From Microbacterium protaetiae (lineage in GTDB: Bacteria > Actinomycetota > Actinomycetes > Actinomycetales > Microbacteriaceae): 64,000 bases of DNA. The notes under the pieces were generated by a model. It did no database searches, was not told where the DNA came from, and saw only the letters and a list, made by a program, of their open reading frames with translations. This document shows, in pieces, positions 1 to 8,525 of this stretch (its first letter is position 1; every line of letters begins with the position of its first letter). The translations under genes were made by a program, and so were the position numbers. Location: contig NZ_CP035494.1 of assembly GCF_004135285.1 (NCBI RefSeq), positions 2,666,001 to 2,730,000 of the forward strand, written 5' to 3'.

Positions 1-266
1 TGGTCATCGAACGGCGGCGCTGGTGGGGCCCGGCCGCCCTGGTGCTCGTCATCGCGGCGCTCACGCAGATCGTCTACCCGATGACCTACGACGGCCTTCT
101 GCAGGCGCATGCGTTCCCCGCGGCGGTGCTGACCGCGCGCAACGCTCTCACGGTCGTGCTCTTCGTGTGGGGTGTTGTGCGGGTCGCGCGGATTCCACGA
201 AGGATGCCGCGCCCCGCGCACGCCCGGATCATGTCAGGTCGCACGCAATCAGGTGCACTCGGCTGA
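1..266 (+). CDS. C-terminal end of an integral membrane protein (5' truncated by window)
   Basis: The frame is open from the left edge and ends at the TGA at 264-266, so only about 87 C-terminal residues are present. A basic RRRWWG stretch is followed by two hydrophobic segments, one around ALVLVIAALTQIVYP and one around ALTVVLFVWGVVRV, and then by a basic tail. This is the topology of the last two helices of a multi-pass membrane protein. It is reminiscent of the C-termini of GT87/DUF2029-type actinobacterial mannosyltransferases, but too little is visible to name it. Confidence 0.6.
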   Translation, partial: VIERRRWWGPAALVLVIAALTQIVYPMTYDGLLQAHAFPAAVLTARNALTVVLFVWGVVRVARIPRRMPRPAHARIMSGRTQSGALG

Positions 267-330
267 GGCACGGTCAGGGGGGAACCCCGACATGCCCGAG
301 AATAGAACGGTCGACTGACGAGGAGACCAC

Positions 331-1407
331 GTGACCGCCACTGCCCCCGCGCGCCCTCGAGCCCGTTCGTCCGCCCTGGCGATCGCCGCCGTGGTGTTCC
401 TCGCGCTGATAGCGGGGCTCATCGGCGGGGTGCTGATAGCTCTGTCGCAGGTGGACTACACCGGGTACACCGAGCGCACGACGGCGACGGTGACCGACAT
501 CGTGACGAAAACAGGCGGCGGCACGGGGCACCACGGGGTCACGACTCACACCTATTACCTCGACTTCGAGGCCGACGGGCAGACGTTCACCCATGAACGG
601 CTGCAGGGCGTCACCACCGGGACGGTGCAGATCGGTGACACGATCGAGCTCGCTTATCCGCCGGGGCAGCCGCACAAGGCCGTGACCGTAGACACGACGC
701 ACGCCTCCACCAGTCTGTTCGAGCTGCTGTTCGGAATCGGGCTTCTGGTACTCGGGGCGGGTGGGCTGCTCGCAGCGCTGCTGTGGGCCGTGCGCTCACA
801 CCGCAAGAAGAGACTCTCGGCCGAGGTGACTTCCGATGCCGCCCTGGTCGCTCCGCCGACTCCCATCGATCCCCGCCTGCTCCCGGTGCCGTGGCCCTGG
901 GAACAGGTCGTTGCGCACCTCGCTCACGCGGCCGAGGACCAGCCGTTCTCGGTGGCGCCGCGCGCTGACGGTTCCGTCGAGGTGACCCACGCGGTCGCCG
1001 ATGCACGCTGGTTCACCCTTCTGCGTGCACACGATCTGACCTCGACGTTCGTGTGCCGGCTGCATCCGCGCAGTCCGGGCAGATACGCGCGTACCGACAC
1101 GCTGTACGACGTCGAGTGGGCTGCGGGCGTCGGTGGACTGCGCGCGACAGGACGGGTGCAAGCCGGCCGTGTGTGGTCGTTCCAGCGACGGGTCGACTAT
1201 GGGTTCGGCGCCGACGGAGCGTTCGGCCGGCAGGTCGACGTGACGTTCTCGTCGTCGGATGTGCCGCGGTGGATCGACGCGGCTCTTTCGTCGTCAGGGT
1301 GGAAATCGGCGCTGGACGCTCAATCGCGCTGGGGCCTGGTCGGCGTCGGGATCGGCGGTGTCGCGGTGGTGGTGGCCGTCATCCTGGCCATCCTCACCGC
1401 GATTTGA
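331..1407 (+). CDS. DUF3592-like membrane protein
   Basis: A 358-residue protein with a transmembrane helix at about 13-39, an extracytoplasmic domain to about residue 125, a second helix at about 128-152, a soluble C-terminal half and a last helix at about 336-356. The first extracytoplasmic segment shows the DUF3592 style: TATVTDI, a Tyr-rich strand (TYYLDFEADGQTF), then GDTIELAYPPGQP. The Tyr-Pro near the end of that domain is typical. The GTG start at 331 is supported by GAGGAG eight to thirteen bases upstream. Function unknown; DUF3592 proteins are membrane-anchored beta domains without an assigned reaction. Alone between a membrane gene and the next transcription unit. Confidence 0.65.
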   Translation: MTATAPARPRARSSALAIAAVVFLALIAGLIGGVLIALSQVDYTGYTERTTATVTDIVTKTGGGTGHHGVTTHTYYLDFEADGQTFTHERLQGVTTGTVQIGDTIELAYPPGQPHKAVTVDTTHASTSLFELLFGIGLLVLGAGGLLAALLWAVRSHRKKRLSAEVTSDAALVAPPTPIDPRLLPVPWPWEQVVAHLAHAAEDQPFSVAPRADGSVEVTHAVADARWFTLLRAHDLTSTFVCRLHPRSPGRYARTDTLYDVEWAAGVGGLRATGRVQAGRVWSFQRRVDYGFGADGAFGRQVDVTFSSSDVPRWIDAALSSSGWKSALDAQSRWGLVGVGIGGVAVVVAVILAILTAI

Positions 1408-1436
1408 CGCGCGGACGCATCTCGCCCCAAACGCGG

Positions 1437-1442
1437 TAGCGT
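1437..1442 (+). promoter_or_regulatory. -10 hexamer TAGCGT, leaderless promoter
   Basis: TAGCGT ends six bases before the ATG at 1449, so transcription would begin at or beside the start codon. No Shine-Dalgarno sequence is visible. Confidence 0.55.
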
Positions 1443-1448
1443 CGAAGA

Positions 1449-1760
1449 ATGCTCATTGCGTTCTCCGTCGCTCCCAGCGGCACCGGCCGATCGGACGGAT
1501 CCGTCCATGACGCCGTCGCCGCGGCCATCCGTGTCGTTCGCGAGTCGGGCCTGCCGCACCGCACCACCTCGATGTTCACCGAGATCGAGGGGCCCGACTG
1601 GGACACCGTGATGGATGTCGTCAAGCGCGCCACCGAGGCAGTTCTGCCTTTCGGTTCGCGAGTGTCGCTCGTGCTGAAAGCAGACATCCGCCCCGGTTAC
1701 ACCGGCGAGATCGACGCGAAACTCGAGCGGCTCGACAAGGCACTCGACGAGACCGAATGA
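1449..1760 (+). CDS. MTH1187/YqgV family thiamine-binding-type protein
   Basis: A 103-residue protein of the small ferredoxin-fold MTH1187 (DUF77) family: it opens with MLIAFSVAPSG, has the conserved SVHDAVAAAIRVVRESGLPH helix and TTSMFTEIEGPDWDTVMDVV, and ends in a second strand-helix unit. Family members bind thiamine or a related pyrimidine; whether this one serves the thi operon at 55.6-58.5 kb is inference. Its stop overlaps the start of the NUDIX gene by four bases (ATGA), so the two are translationally coupled. The start is fixed by the leaderless -10 hexamer six bases upstream. Confidence 0.85.
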   Translation: MLIAFSVAPSGTGRSDGSVHDAVAAAIRVVRESGLPHRTTSMFTEIEGPDWDTVMDVVKRATEAVLPFGSRVSLVLKADIRPGYTGEIDAKLERLDKALDETE

Positions 1761-2419
1761 GCGACGGCGCGCTGCCCCTGGCGGGCACCGCTGTGCTGCT
1801 GCGCGACGGTGTCGACGGGCTCGAGGTGCTCATGATCGAGCGCCCCGATCGCGGCTCGTTCGCCGGCGCGTGGGTGTTCCCCGGCGGCGGTGTGGAACCC
1901 GCCGACATCGTCGGCGACGAGGTCGAGGACGCCCGGCGCGCGGCCGCCCGCGAGACGGCCGAAGAAGTCGGCCTGCACATCGATCCCGCCGACCTCGTGG
2001 CACACAGCCGCTGGACGCCGCCGGTGACACCGCCGGCCGGGGCTCCGAAACGCGTGCGCACCTGGTTCTATCTCGGCTCGGGCGATAGCACCGAGCTTGT
2101 GTTGTCCGAAGCAGAAGTGGTCACCGCGTCGTGGGTGCGCCCGGGAGCCATGCTGACGCGCCACGGCCGAGGAGAGATCCGCCTGTACCCGCCGACCTGG
2201 GTGAGTCTGCACGGGCTCACGGCACACCACGATGTCGCTGCGGCCCTGGTTGCCGCCCGCAGGCACCCTCCCGCTGAGTTCGCCTCGGTGCGACGCGGAC
2301 GCATCTTTCTGTGGGAGCCGGATGCTGCACACGACGAATCCGTGGAACTCGGGGCATCCGGCCCCCGCCATCGCCTGCACACCGACGCCCTGCCGTGGCG
2401 GTATGAGGTCTCTGCGTGA
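1757..2419 (+). CDS. NUDIX hydrolase
   Basis: A 220-residue NUDIX protein. The signature helix ends in RETAEEVGL (about residues 67-75) and is preceded by GGGVEPAD, with a longer than usual loop between the glycines and the REx2EE core. This resembles the NUDT19-like/CoA-diphosphatase-type group rather than MutT. Such enzymes cleave nucleoside diphosphate-X substrates; the natural substrate cannot be read from sequence. It follows the MTH1187-family gene with an ATGA overlap. Its TGA stop shares a base with the ATG of the following gene remnant, so a three-gene operon once existed. Confidence 0.85.
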   Translation: MSDGALPLAGTAVLLRDGVDGLEVLMIERPDRGSFAGAWVFPGGGVEPADIVGDEVEDARRAAARETAEEVGLHIDPADLVAHSRWTPPVTPPAGAPKRVRTWFYLGSGDSTELVLSEAEVVTASWVRPGAMLTRHGRGEIRLYPPTWVSLHGLTAHHDVAAALVAARRHPPAEFASVRRGRIFLWEPDAAHDESVELGASGPRHRLHTDALPWRYEVSA

Positions 2420-2595
2420 TGCGCCCCTTCGGCGACCTCGTCGCCGAAGCGGCTGCGGCATCCGTCGACGGGTGGGACTTTGCGCGGGCACGCCGTTCAC
2501 GGCGCACTCGAGCGGGCATCTGTTCGAGATGCGCCGCCCCGTTCAGGACTCGAGCAGTCGCCGCAGGTGATGGCCGACCAGGTCGGTCTCGATGA
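2419..2595 (+). pseudogene. 5' remnant of a class I SAM-methyltransferase gene (probable)
   Basis: An ATG at 2419 shares its A with the NUDIX stop (TGATG), a normal coupling arrangement. The first ~21 residues, MRPFGDLVAEAAAASVDGWD followed by F, match the N-termini I know from actinobacterial class I methyltransferases, which continue GWDFSWLDGRATEERP. Here the frame becomes an Arg-rich, non-protein-like sequence after GWDF and stops at 2593-2595, running into the 3' end of metX. The body of the gene is missing. I read it as a deletion remnant; a short real peptide is possible but unlikely. Confidence 0.4.
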
Positions 2596-3751
2596 GGAAT
2601 CCGTCGTGGCCGAAGTCGCTGGTCAGCACGACGGCTTCGTTGCCGTCGAGGGTGTTCGGGATGCCTCGGGCGATGCGATGCTGCCCGTCGATGGGGAAGA
2701 GCCGGTCGGTGTCGATGCCCAGCACCAGGGTCGTGGCCGTCACGCGCGCGAGGGCGTCTTCGATGCCGCCGCGGCCACGGCCCACGTCGTGCGAGTCCAT
2801 GGCCTCGACCAGCCGGATGTAGCTGTTCGCGTCGAACCGGCGGGTGAACTTGTTTCCGTGGAAATCGAGGTACGACTCCACCGCGAACCGCCCGTCGTCA
2901 CCGAGTGGTGAGACTCCCGACTGCCAGGAGCGGCTGAAGCGCATGTTCAGCTCTGCCGGGCTGCGGTAGTTCAACAGGGCCATGCGTCGGGCCAGGGCCA
3001 GGCCTCGGTGCGGCCCGTTGCCGTCGCCGGAGTCGTAGTAGTCGCCGCCGGCGAAGTGCGGGTCGATCTGGATGGCCTCCAGCTGCACCGAGTTCAGGGC
3101 TATCTGATCGGCGGTGTTGAACGGGGGAGAAGAGAGCACGCCCAACCGTGCGACGCGATCGGGGGACGAGATCGCCCACTCCAGCGCGTGCATGCCGCCC
3201 ATCGAGCCGCCGACGATGCCCGCCCAGCGTTCGATGCCGAGCTCGTCGGTGAGTCGCTGCTGGGCGGCGACCTGATCGCGGATCGTCAGGTACGGAAAGC
3301 GCGCACCCCACTCTCGGCCGGTGGGGCCGATGCTGGCGGGGCCGGTCGAACCCTGGCATCCCCCCAACATGTTCGGCGCTAACACGAACCAGCGATCGGT
3401 GTCGATGGGGCATCCGGGCCCGACGATGTCTTCCCACCATCCGGCGGTGGGATGCCCCGGACCGGCCGGTCCGCGCACGTGGCTGTCGCCGGTGAGCGCA
3501 TGCAGTACGAGCACGGCGTTGTCGCGGGCGTCGTTGAGTTCGCCCCAGGACTCGTACGCGAGGCGCACGAATGGCAGCTCGGCGCCGTTCTCGGTGCGGA
3601 AAGCGCCGATGCCGACGAATTCGCGGGCGCCGGGACGATCACCATCGCGCCAGGCGCCCGTGGCCGGAGGGCGCCCGAGCAGGGACCGGGCATCGGCCTC
3701 GGTCACCGGTGCACTGGGCACGGTGTCTTCCGAGGTCTGCTGCCAATCCAT
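2543..3751 (-). CDS. metX: Homoserine O-acetyltransferase MetX
   Basis: A 402-residue alpha/beta-hydrolase-fold acyltransferase that transfers the acetyl group of acetyl-CoA to L-homoserine, the first step of methionine synthesis in this organism. Visible landmarks: LVLHALTGDSHV near residue 81, NMLGGCQGSTGP, nucleophile elbow GGSMGGM with Ser183, Asp349 in TDRLFP and His382 in FGHDGF, which form the Ser-Asp-His triad. Length is that of the family. The chosen ATG follows GGAGGA a few bases upstream; the open frame extends further 5' but into non-conserved sequence. It faces the same way as metY but is separated from it by a 0.94-kb gene on the other strand, so the two are not one simple operon. 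Confidence 0.95.
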   Translation of the reverse strand: MDWQQTSEDTVPSAPVTEADARSLLGRPPATGAWRDGDRPGAREFVGIGAFRTENGAELPFVRLAYESWGELNDARDNAVLVLHALTGDSHVRGPAGPGHPTAGWWEDIVGPGCPIDTDRWFVLAPNMLGGCQGSTGPASIGPTGREWGARFPYLTIRDQVAAQQRLTDELGIERWAGIVGGSMGGMHALEWAISSPDRVARLGVLSSPPFNTADQIALNSVQLEAIQIDPHFAGGDYYDSGDGNGPHRGLALARRMALLNYRSPAELNMRFSRSWQSGVSPLGDDGRFAVESYLDFHGNKFTRRFDANSYIRLVEAMDSHDVGRGRGGIEDALARVTATTLVLGIDTDRLFPIDGQHRIARGIPNTLDGNEAVVLTSDFGHDGFLIETDLVGHHLRRLLES

Positions 3752-3857
3752 TCCTCCATTCTCCCGTGTCGGCCGGGGCCGGATCGGCCTGTTACGGTGA
3801 CGGGTCGCGCGCTCGCCCACCTCACGGCGGTGGAACGGGCATGTCGGAGGCACCCCG

Positions 3858-3863
3858 TACGCT
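3858..3863 (+). promoter_or_regulatory. -10 hexamer TACGCT, leaderless promoter
   Basis: TACGCT followed by six bases (TCCCGC) and the ATG at 3870; fixes the start of the cyclase-like gene. Confidence 0.55.
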
Positions 3864-3869
3864 TCCCGC

Positions 3870-4811
3870 ATGGACGCCACGATGGAGTATCTGATGGCCG
3901 GCGACCCCGCGATCCGCTGGCAGACCATGCGAGATCTGCTCGACGCGCCGGCAGACGAGGTCGCCGCCGAGCGCGCGCGGGTCGCGCGCGAAGGGTGGGG
4001 CGCACGGCTCCTCGATGAGCAGGCCGCCGACGGACTGTGGGACGGCGGCGTGTACCGCCCCGGCTGGGCCGACGAGACGCGACCGATGTACGACGCCTGG
4101 ACGGCGACGCACTTCAGCATGCAACAGCTTGTGGACTTCGGAGTCGACCCTGACGACCCGCGGGTGCGCGAGGCGGTGGCCCGGGTGCGTGACCGGGTGC
4201 GGTGGGACACCATCGACCGACCGTACTTCGCGGGCGAGACCGAGCCGTGCATCAACGGCGTGGTGCTCACCGTCGGCGCCTACTTCGGTGAGTCCGACGA
4301 TCGCGCGGTCGAGCCGTTGCTTGCCGGCCAGCTGGCCGATGGAGGCTGGAACTGCTGGGCAGAGTACGGCGCGAAGGTCGCTTCACTGCATTCGACGATC
4401 TGCGTGCTGGAAGGCCTATGGGACTGGGAGCAGGCGACGGGCGGGACGGATGCCGCGCGCCGGGCCCGCCGCGCGGGGGAAGAGTATCTGCTGGAGCGCC
4501 GGTTGTTCCGTCGGCGCAGCACGGGCGAGATCATCGATCCGCGGTTCACGATGGCTTCGTACCCGGTGCGGTGGTACTACGACGTGCTGCGCGCGCTCGA
4601 TTACCTGCGCCGCGCGCGCGGCGACCGCGACGAACGCTGTGCGGAGGCGGTCGAGCTGATCCGCAAAAAGCGGCACGACGACGGACTGTGGCTGCTGGAG
4701 AACACCCATGAGGGTCCGATCCTCTTCGAGCTGGAACAGCCCAGAGAGGGCGCGCCCAGTCGATGGGTCACGCTTCGCGCACTGCGAGTGCTGCGATGGT
4801 GGAACGCGTGA
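3870..4811 (+). CDS. Prenyltransferase/squalene-cyclase-like alpha-alpha barrel protein
   Basis: A 313-residue, all-helical protein with QW-like repeats: EQAADGLWDGG (about 50-60), LADGGWNCWAEYG (about 156-168) and KKRHDDGLWLLEN (about 269-281). These resemble the repeats of squalene-hopene cyclase and related alpha/alpha barrels. No DxDD or DCTAE-type catalytic motif is evident, so it is likely a non-cyclase member, a group common in actinobacteria and often annotated simply as squalene cyclase-like. It lies between metY and metX on the opposite strand. ATG 3870 fits the leaderless promoter; an internal ATG at 3882 is the alternative. Confidence 0.65.
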   Translation: MDATMEYLMAGDPAIRWQTMRDLLDAPADEVAAERARVAREGWGARLLDEQAADGLWDGGVYRPGWADETRPMYDAWTATHFSMQQLVDFGVDPDDPRVREAVARVRDRVRWDTIDRPYFAGETEPCINGVVLTVGAYFGESDDRAVEPLLAGQLADGGWNCWAEYGAKVASLHSTICVLEGLWDWEQATGGTDAARRARRAGEEYLLERRLFRRRSTGEIIDPRFTMASYPVRWYYDVLRALDYLRRARGDRDERCAEAVELIRKKRHDDGLWLLENTHEGPILFELEQPREGAPSRWVTLRALRVLRWWNA

Positions 4812-4947
4812 GCCCGCTCAGGCACCGCGGTGCTCTCGCGCGGTCGTGGGGTGAGCCCACGCAGCGGGCGAGTCGAATCGAGCATGGATGTCGCTCCCGC
4901 TACCTGCGGCACCCCGGTGCCCGCGGCATCCCGCGCCGGAAACGGCC

Positions 4948-4991
4948 GATGCCCTGGTCCGATCCGCGTGAGCAGGTCGGGCCAGGGCATC
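4948..4991 (-). terminator. Hairpin downstream of metY
   Basis: GATGCCCTGG at 4948-4957 is exactly complementary to CCAGGGCATC at 4982-4991 (10-bp stem, 24-base loop), 18 bases past the metY stop. No U-tract, as is usual for actinobacterial hairpin terminators. The loop is long, so it is only a candidate. Confidence 0.4.
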
Positions 4992-5009
4992 CGGTCCCTG
5001 AGGAGGTCT

Positions 5010-6332
5010 TCAGACGCGTGCGGCCTCGCGCACCTCGTGGGCCGCCGCCAGCGCCTGGGAGAGGTCCTCCTTGAGGTCCTCCACATTCTCCAGGCCCACT
5101 GACAAGCGCACCAGTCCGGGGGTGACGCCGCTGGACAGCTGCTCCTCGGGAGACAGCTGCGAGTGCGTGGTGGATGCCGGGTGGATGACCAGCGAGCGCA
5201 CGTCGCCGATGTTGGCCAGGTGGCTGAACAGCTTGAGGTTGTCGACGAACGCGCGGCCGGCGTCCACGCCGCCCTTCAGCTCGAACGAGAGCACCGCGCC
5301 GGCGCCCTTGGGCACGTACTTGTTGGCGTTGGCGTACCACGGCGAGCTGGGCAGGCCGGCGTAGCTGACCGAGGCGACGTCATCGCGCGCCTCAAGCCAT
5401 TCGGCGATCTCCTGCGTGTTCTGCACGTGGCGTTCGATGCGCAGCGACAGGGTCTCGATGCCCTGGATCAGCTGCCAAGCGCTGTTCGGCGAGATCGCCG
5501 GGCCGATGTCGCGCAGCAGCTGCACGCGGGCCTTGATGATGTAGGCGATGCCGTCGCCGAGCACACCCGAGTAGCTGACCCCGTGGTACGAGGGGTCGGG
5601 CTCGGTGAGGCCCGGGAACTTGTCGGCGTTCTGCGACCAGGCGAACTTTCCGCCGTCGACGATGGCGCCGGCGATGACGGTGCCATGACCGCCGAGGAAC
5701 TTCGTGGCCGCGTGAATCACGATGTCGGCGCCGAACTCGAACGGACGCAGCAGATACGGGGTCGCGATCGTGTTGTCGACGATCAGCGGAACGCCGTTGG
5801 CATGGGCGATGTCGGCGACGGCCTCGATGTCGAGCACGTTGATCTTCGGGTTGCCGATGGTCTCGGCGAAGAACAGCTTCGTGTTGGGCTGCACGGCCGA
5901 GCGCCAGGCGTCGGCGTCGTCCTGGTCTTCGACGAACGTGGTGTGGATGCCGAGCTTGTCCAGCGTGTAGCGCAGCAGGTTGTACGTGCCGCCGTAGATG
6001 GCCGACGAGGCGACGATGTGGTCGCCGGCACTGGCGATGTTGAGGATCGCCAGGGTCGCCGCCGACATCCCCGACGCGGTCAGGAGGGCGCCGGTGCCCC
6101 CTTCGAGCGCGGCGAGCCGCTGCTCGACGACATCCTGCGTGGGGTTCTGGATGCGGGTGTAGATATTGCCGGTCTCGGCGAGCGAGAACAGGTTGCCCGC
6201 GTGCTCGGTGTCGCGGAACACATACGAGGTGGTCTGGTAGATCGGAGTGGCGCGGGCGCCGGTGACCGGGTCGGGCTGCGCGCCGGCGTGGATCTGCGCC
6301 GTTTCGAAGCGCCAGTTCTCGGGTGCGGACAT
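5010..6332 (-). CDS. metY: O-acetylhomoserine sulfhydrylase MetY
   Basis: A 440-residue PLP enzyme of the Cys/Met-metabolism family that makes homocysteine from O-acetylhomoserine and sulfide, the step after MetX. It opens with WRFETAQIHAGAQPD, has NIYTRIQNPTQDVVEQRLAALEGG near residue 60-80, and the PLP-lysine segment HAATKFLGGHGT. The overall length and the NPT-EQR pattern separate it from the shorter cystathionine synthases. The ATG start is preceded by GAGGAG with normal spacing; upstream ATG codons in frame lie in an unconserved extension. A TTGACA sequence at 6402-6407 on this strand may be part of its promoter. Confidence 0.95.
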   Translation of the reverse strand: MSAPENWRFETAQIHAGAQPDPVTGARATPIYQTTSYVFRDTEHAGNLFSLAETGNIYTRIQNPTQDVVEQRLAALEGGTGALLTASGMSAATLAILNIASAGDHIVASSAIYGGTYNLLRYTLDKLGIHTTFVEDQDDADAWRSAVQPNTKLFFAETIGNPKINVLDIEAVADIAHANGVPLIVDNTIATPYLLRPFEFGADIVIHAATKFLGGHGTVIAGAIVDGGKFAWSQNADKFPGLTEPDPSYHGVSYSGVLGDGIAYIIKARVQLLRDIGPAISPNSAWQLIQGIETLSLRIERHVQNTQEIAEWLEARDDVASVSYAGLPSSPWYANANKYVPKGAGAVLSFELKGGVDAGRAFVDNLKLFSHLANIGDVRSLVIHPASTTHSQLSPEEQLSSGVTPGLVRLSVGLENVEDLKEDLSQALAAAHEVREAARV

Positions 6333-6401
6333 GGAATCTCCTCGGGTTGGATGCCACCGCGACCCCCGCGCGGCTTCTTCGAGGGTACGGATGCCGCATC
6401 T

Positions 6402-6407
6402 TGTCAA
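6402..6407 (-). promoter_or_regulatory. Possible -35 element (TTGACA) of metY
   Basis: A perfect TTGACA reads toward metY about 70 bases before its start. A clear -10 at 17-bp spacing is not visible (CCTCGA lies there), so this is tentative. Confidence 0.25.
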
Positions 6408-6452
6408 CAACGCCGGGGAAATGTGACGTAACCTCCTGTGGCGGGCGGACGG

Positions 6453-6458
6453 TACCGT
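6453..6458 (+). promoter_or_regulatory. -10 hexamer TACCGT, leaderless promoter
   Basis: TACCGT, six bases (GGATCC), then the ATG at 6465. It decides the SDR start over the GTG at 6438. Confidence 0.55.
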
Positions 6459-6464
6459 GGATCC

Positions 6465-7238
6465 ATGACCAGACGCGCAGTTGTCACGGGAGCCAGCTCA
6501 GGAATCGGACGTGCCACCGTGGACGCCCTGCGGGCGTCGGGGTGGGATGTCGTCGCGGTCGCACGTCGCGCGGAACGGCTCGCGCAGGTGGAGGAAGAGA
6601 CCGGTGCGGCGGCGTTCGCGGCCGATCTGACTCGTCAGCAGGATGTCGACGCACTCGCCGGATGGCTCGGTGAGACCGGGACCGTGGACGCCCTCATCCA
6701 CGTGGCCGGCGGCGCGCGCGGTACCGATCGCGTCGAAGACGGCAAGCCCGAGGACTGGCAGTGGATGTTCGACGCGAACGTCATGTCGGCGCAACGGGTC
6801 GTGGCCGCCCTGCTTCCGCAGCTGCGGCGGGCCGCGGCATCCACCGGCCATGCCGACACGGTGTTCGTGACCTCGACGGCCGCGCAAGGCGCCTATCCGG
6901 GAGGGGCCGGCTACAACGCTGCGAAGGCGGGCGAGTCGATGCTGGCGCACGCCCTGCGTCTGGAGCTGAACGGTGAGCCGATCCGGGTCGTCGAGATCGC
7001 CCCCGGAATGGTGCGCACCGACGAGTTCACCCTCAACCGTCTCGGAGGCGACCAGGCCGCCGCCGAGAGGGTGTACCAGGGGGTCGAAGCGCCCCTGACC
7101 GCGGCCGATGTCGCCGATGTCATTGCGTACGCAGTCAACACACCCGGCCACGTGAACCTCGACCTGATCACCATGCGCCCGGTCGCGCAGTCGGCGCAGC
7201 ATCTGCTCGCGCGGGGGCCGCTCGAAGTCCGCGACTGA
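6465..7238 (+). CDS. Short-chain dehydrogenase/reductase
   Basis: A 257-residue classical SDR. The Rossmann glycine motif TGASSGIG starts at residue 8, NVMS follows in the middle, and the catalytic set is Ser (TSTAAQG) with YNAAKAG supplying Tyr and Lys. The cofactor-selectivity Arg pair (VAVARRAERL) after the second strand suggests NADP(H). Members of this branch resemble the YdfG/serine-type 3-hydroxy-acid dehydrogenases, but the substrate is not certain. It starts divergently from metY; no operon partner. Confidence 0.85.
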   Translation: MTRRAVVTGASSGIGRATVDALRASGWDVVAVARRAERLAQVEEETGAAAFAADLTRQQDVDALAGWLGETGTVDALIHVAGGARGTDRVEDGKPEDWQWMFDANVMSAQRVVAALLPQLRRAAASTGHADTVFVTSTAAQGAYPGGAGYNAAKAGESMLAHALRLELNGEPIRVVEIAPGMVRTDEFTLNRLGGDQAAAERVYQGVEAPLTAADVADVIAYAVNTPGHVNLDLITMRPVAQSAQHLLARGPLEVRD

Positions 7239-7385
7239 GGCGACGGGGGCTCGACCCGCGCAGCACGGCGATCGGCTCTGCGCAACCCGGTTGCGTGACG
7301 CCGCCGGCGGCGTAGCGTGGCGCGTACGAACCGGCTTGGTGTCGGCGCACCCACCCGGCACCGGCCTCGAGCAGGGAGGTGTGCG

Positions 7386-7715
7386 ATGCCTCGTCAGAGG
7401 CGAGATCCGACGAAAGTGACATCTCAGCCCGCTCTCACCAGCTCGAACGGACGCCGCTGGCTCGTCTGGGGCGGCATCCTCGGGATCGTCGTGCTGGTGG
7501 TACTGGGCTTTCTTGTGCCGGTGGAGCCGGTCATCGCACTGGTCGGCTGCGCGCTGGTCGTGCTGCTCTACATCGCCATGGTCGCGGTGCGCATCACCGT
7601 GCGCCCCGTGCGGGCGCGCCTTCTCACCCTCGCCTGGCTGCTGGGCACGATGGCCGTTGTCGCGCTCGTGTGCATCCTGCTGGTCGGCGCCACTGCGCGG
7701 CTGCACGCCGGATGA
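7386..7715 (+). CDS. Small three-helix membrane protein
   Basis: A 109-residue protein with a basic N-terminus ([10 protein letters not shown]) and three hydrophobic helices at about 30-50, 54-75 and 83-105. I do not recognise a family with confidence; similar small membrane proteins sit beside ung in related actinobacteria as far as I recall. The ATG at 7386 is preceded by GGGAGG at eight bases, which rules out the longer in-frame opening at 7317. It ends 19 bases before ung. Confidence 0.65.
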   Translation: MPRQRRDPTKVTSQPALTSSNGRRWLVWGGILGIVVLVVLGFLVPVEPVIALVGCALVVLLYIAMVAVRITVRPVRARLLTLAWLLGTMAVVALVCILLVGATARLHAG

Positions 7716-7722
7716 CGGCGGA

Positions 7723-7728
7723 TACGCT
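7723..7728 (+). promoter_or_regulatory. -10 hexamer TACGCT, leaderless promoter
   Basis: TACGCT, then GGAGGC, then the GTG at 7735. The GGAGG is one base from the start codon, too close to act as a ribosome binding site, which favours a leaderless reading. Confidence 0.5.
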
Positions 7729-7734
7729 GGAGGC

Positions 7735-8427
7735 GTGGCGCTGACACTCCCCGAACTGGCCGAAGCCGGGTTGATCGATGATGGCTGGGCACGCGAACTG
7801 CTCCCCGTCGCCGGCGACATCGCGGCGATGGGTGACCGCCTGCGCGCAGAGGTGGCGGCAGGCCGACATTATCTGCCCGCCGGTGACCGGGTGCTGCGGG
7901 CGTTCTCGCGTCCGCTGTCCGAGGTCAAGGTGCTCATCGTCGGTCAGGATCCCTACCCGACGCCGGGGCATCCGATCGGTCTCTCGTTCGCGGTCGACCG
8001 GCATGTGCGCCCCCTGCCGCGCAGTCTGGCGAACATCTACCAAGAGCTCGAGGCCGATCTCGGCATTGCACGCGCCGCGCACGGCGACCTGTCGGCGTGG
8101 AGCGATCAGGGCGTCATGCTGCTGAACAGGGTGCTCACCGTGGCCCCCGGATCCCCGGCATCCCACCGCGGCTGGGGCTGGGAGAAAGTCACCGAGCATG
8201 CGATCCGGACGCTGGTGGCCCGAGGCGGCCCGCTCGTGGCGATTCTGTGGGGGAGGGATGCCGCGAACCTGCGGCCGTTGCTGGGTGACATTCCGATCAT
8301 CGCGTCGGCGCATCCGTCGCCGCTGTCTGCGAGCCGCGGGTTCTTCGGCTCGCGCCCGTTCTCGCGCACGAACGAGCTGCTTGCGGCGCAGGGTGCCGAG
8401 CCCGTTGATTGGCGGCTGCCTGACTGA
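7735..8427 (+). CDS. ung: Uracil-DNA glycosylase (family 1)
   Basis: A 230-residue UDG that removes uracil from DNA to begin base-excision repair. Catalytic motif [16 protein letters not shown] carries the water-activating Asp at residue 72, and the minor-groove motif [11 protein letters not shown] with the catalytic His is near residue 195. Length and motif spacing are normal. The frame is open far upstream, but similarity begins at the TLPELAEAG segment, so the GTG at 7735 (leaderless promoter) is preferred. Downstream lies the non-coding repeat block. Confidence 0.93.
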   Translation: MALTLPELAEAGLIDDGWARELLPVAGDIAAMGDRLRAEVAAGRHYLPAGDRVLRAFSRPLSEVKVLIVGQDPYPTPGHPIGLSFAVDRHVRPLPRSLANIYQELEADLGIARAAHGDLSAWSDQGVMLLNRVLTVAPGSPASHRGWGWEKVTEHAIRTLVARGGPLVAILWGRDAANLRPLLGDIPIIASAHPSPLSASRGFFGSRPFSRTNELLAAQGAEPVDWRLPD

Positions 8428-8525
8428 CGGCGCCGCCGCCCTGGCGCGGCGCGACGCTCCGCACGGTGGCGCGCCCGCGCGGTGACGGCACCCGCGCCGC
8501 GGCGCGGCACCCCGCGCACGGTGGC

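Noticed and set aside
4812-5009. A short gene between the cyclase-like gene and metY
   Set aside because: No frame has a plausible start or protein-like sequence; only the hairpin at 4948-4991 is notable.
6333-6464. SAM riboswitch upstream of metY
   Set aside because: The 5' region is short and shows none of the SAM-I or SAM-II conserved segments.
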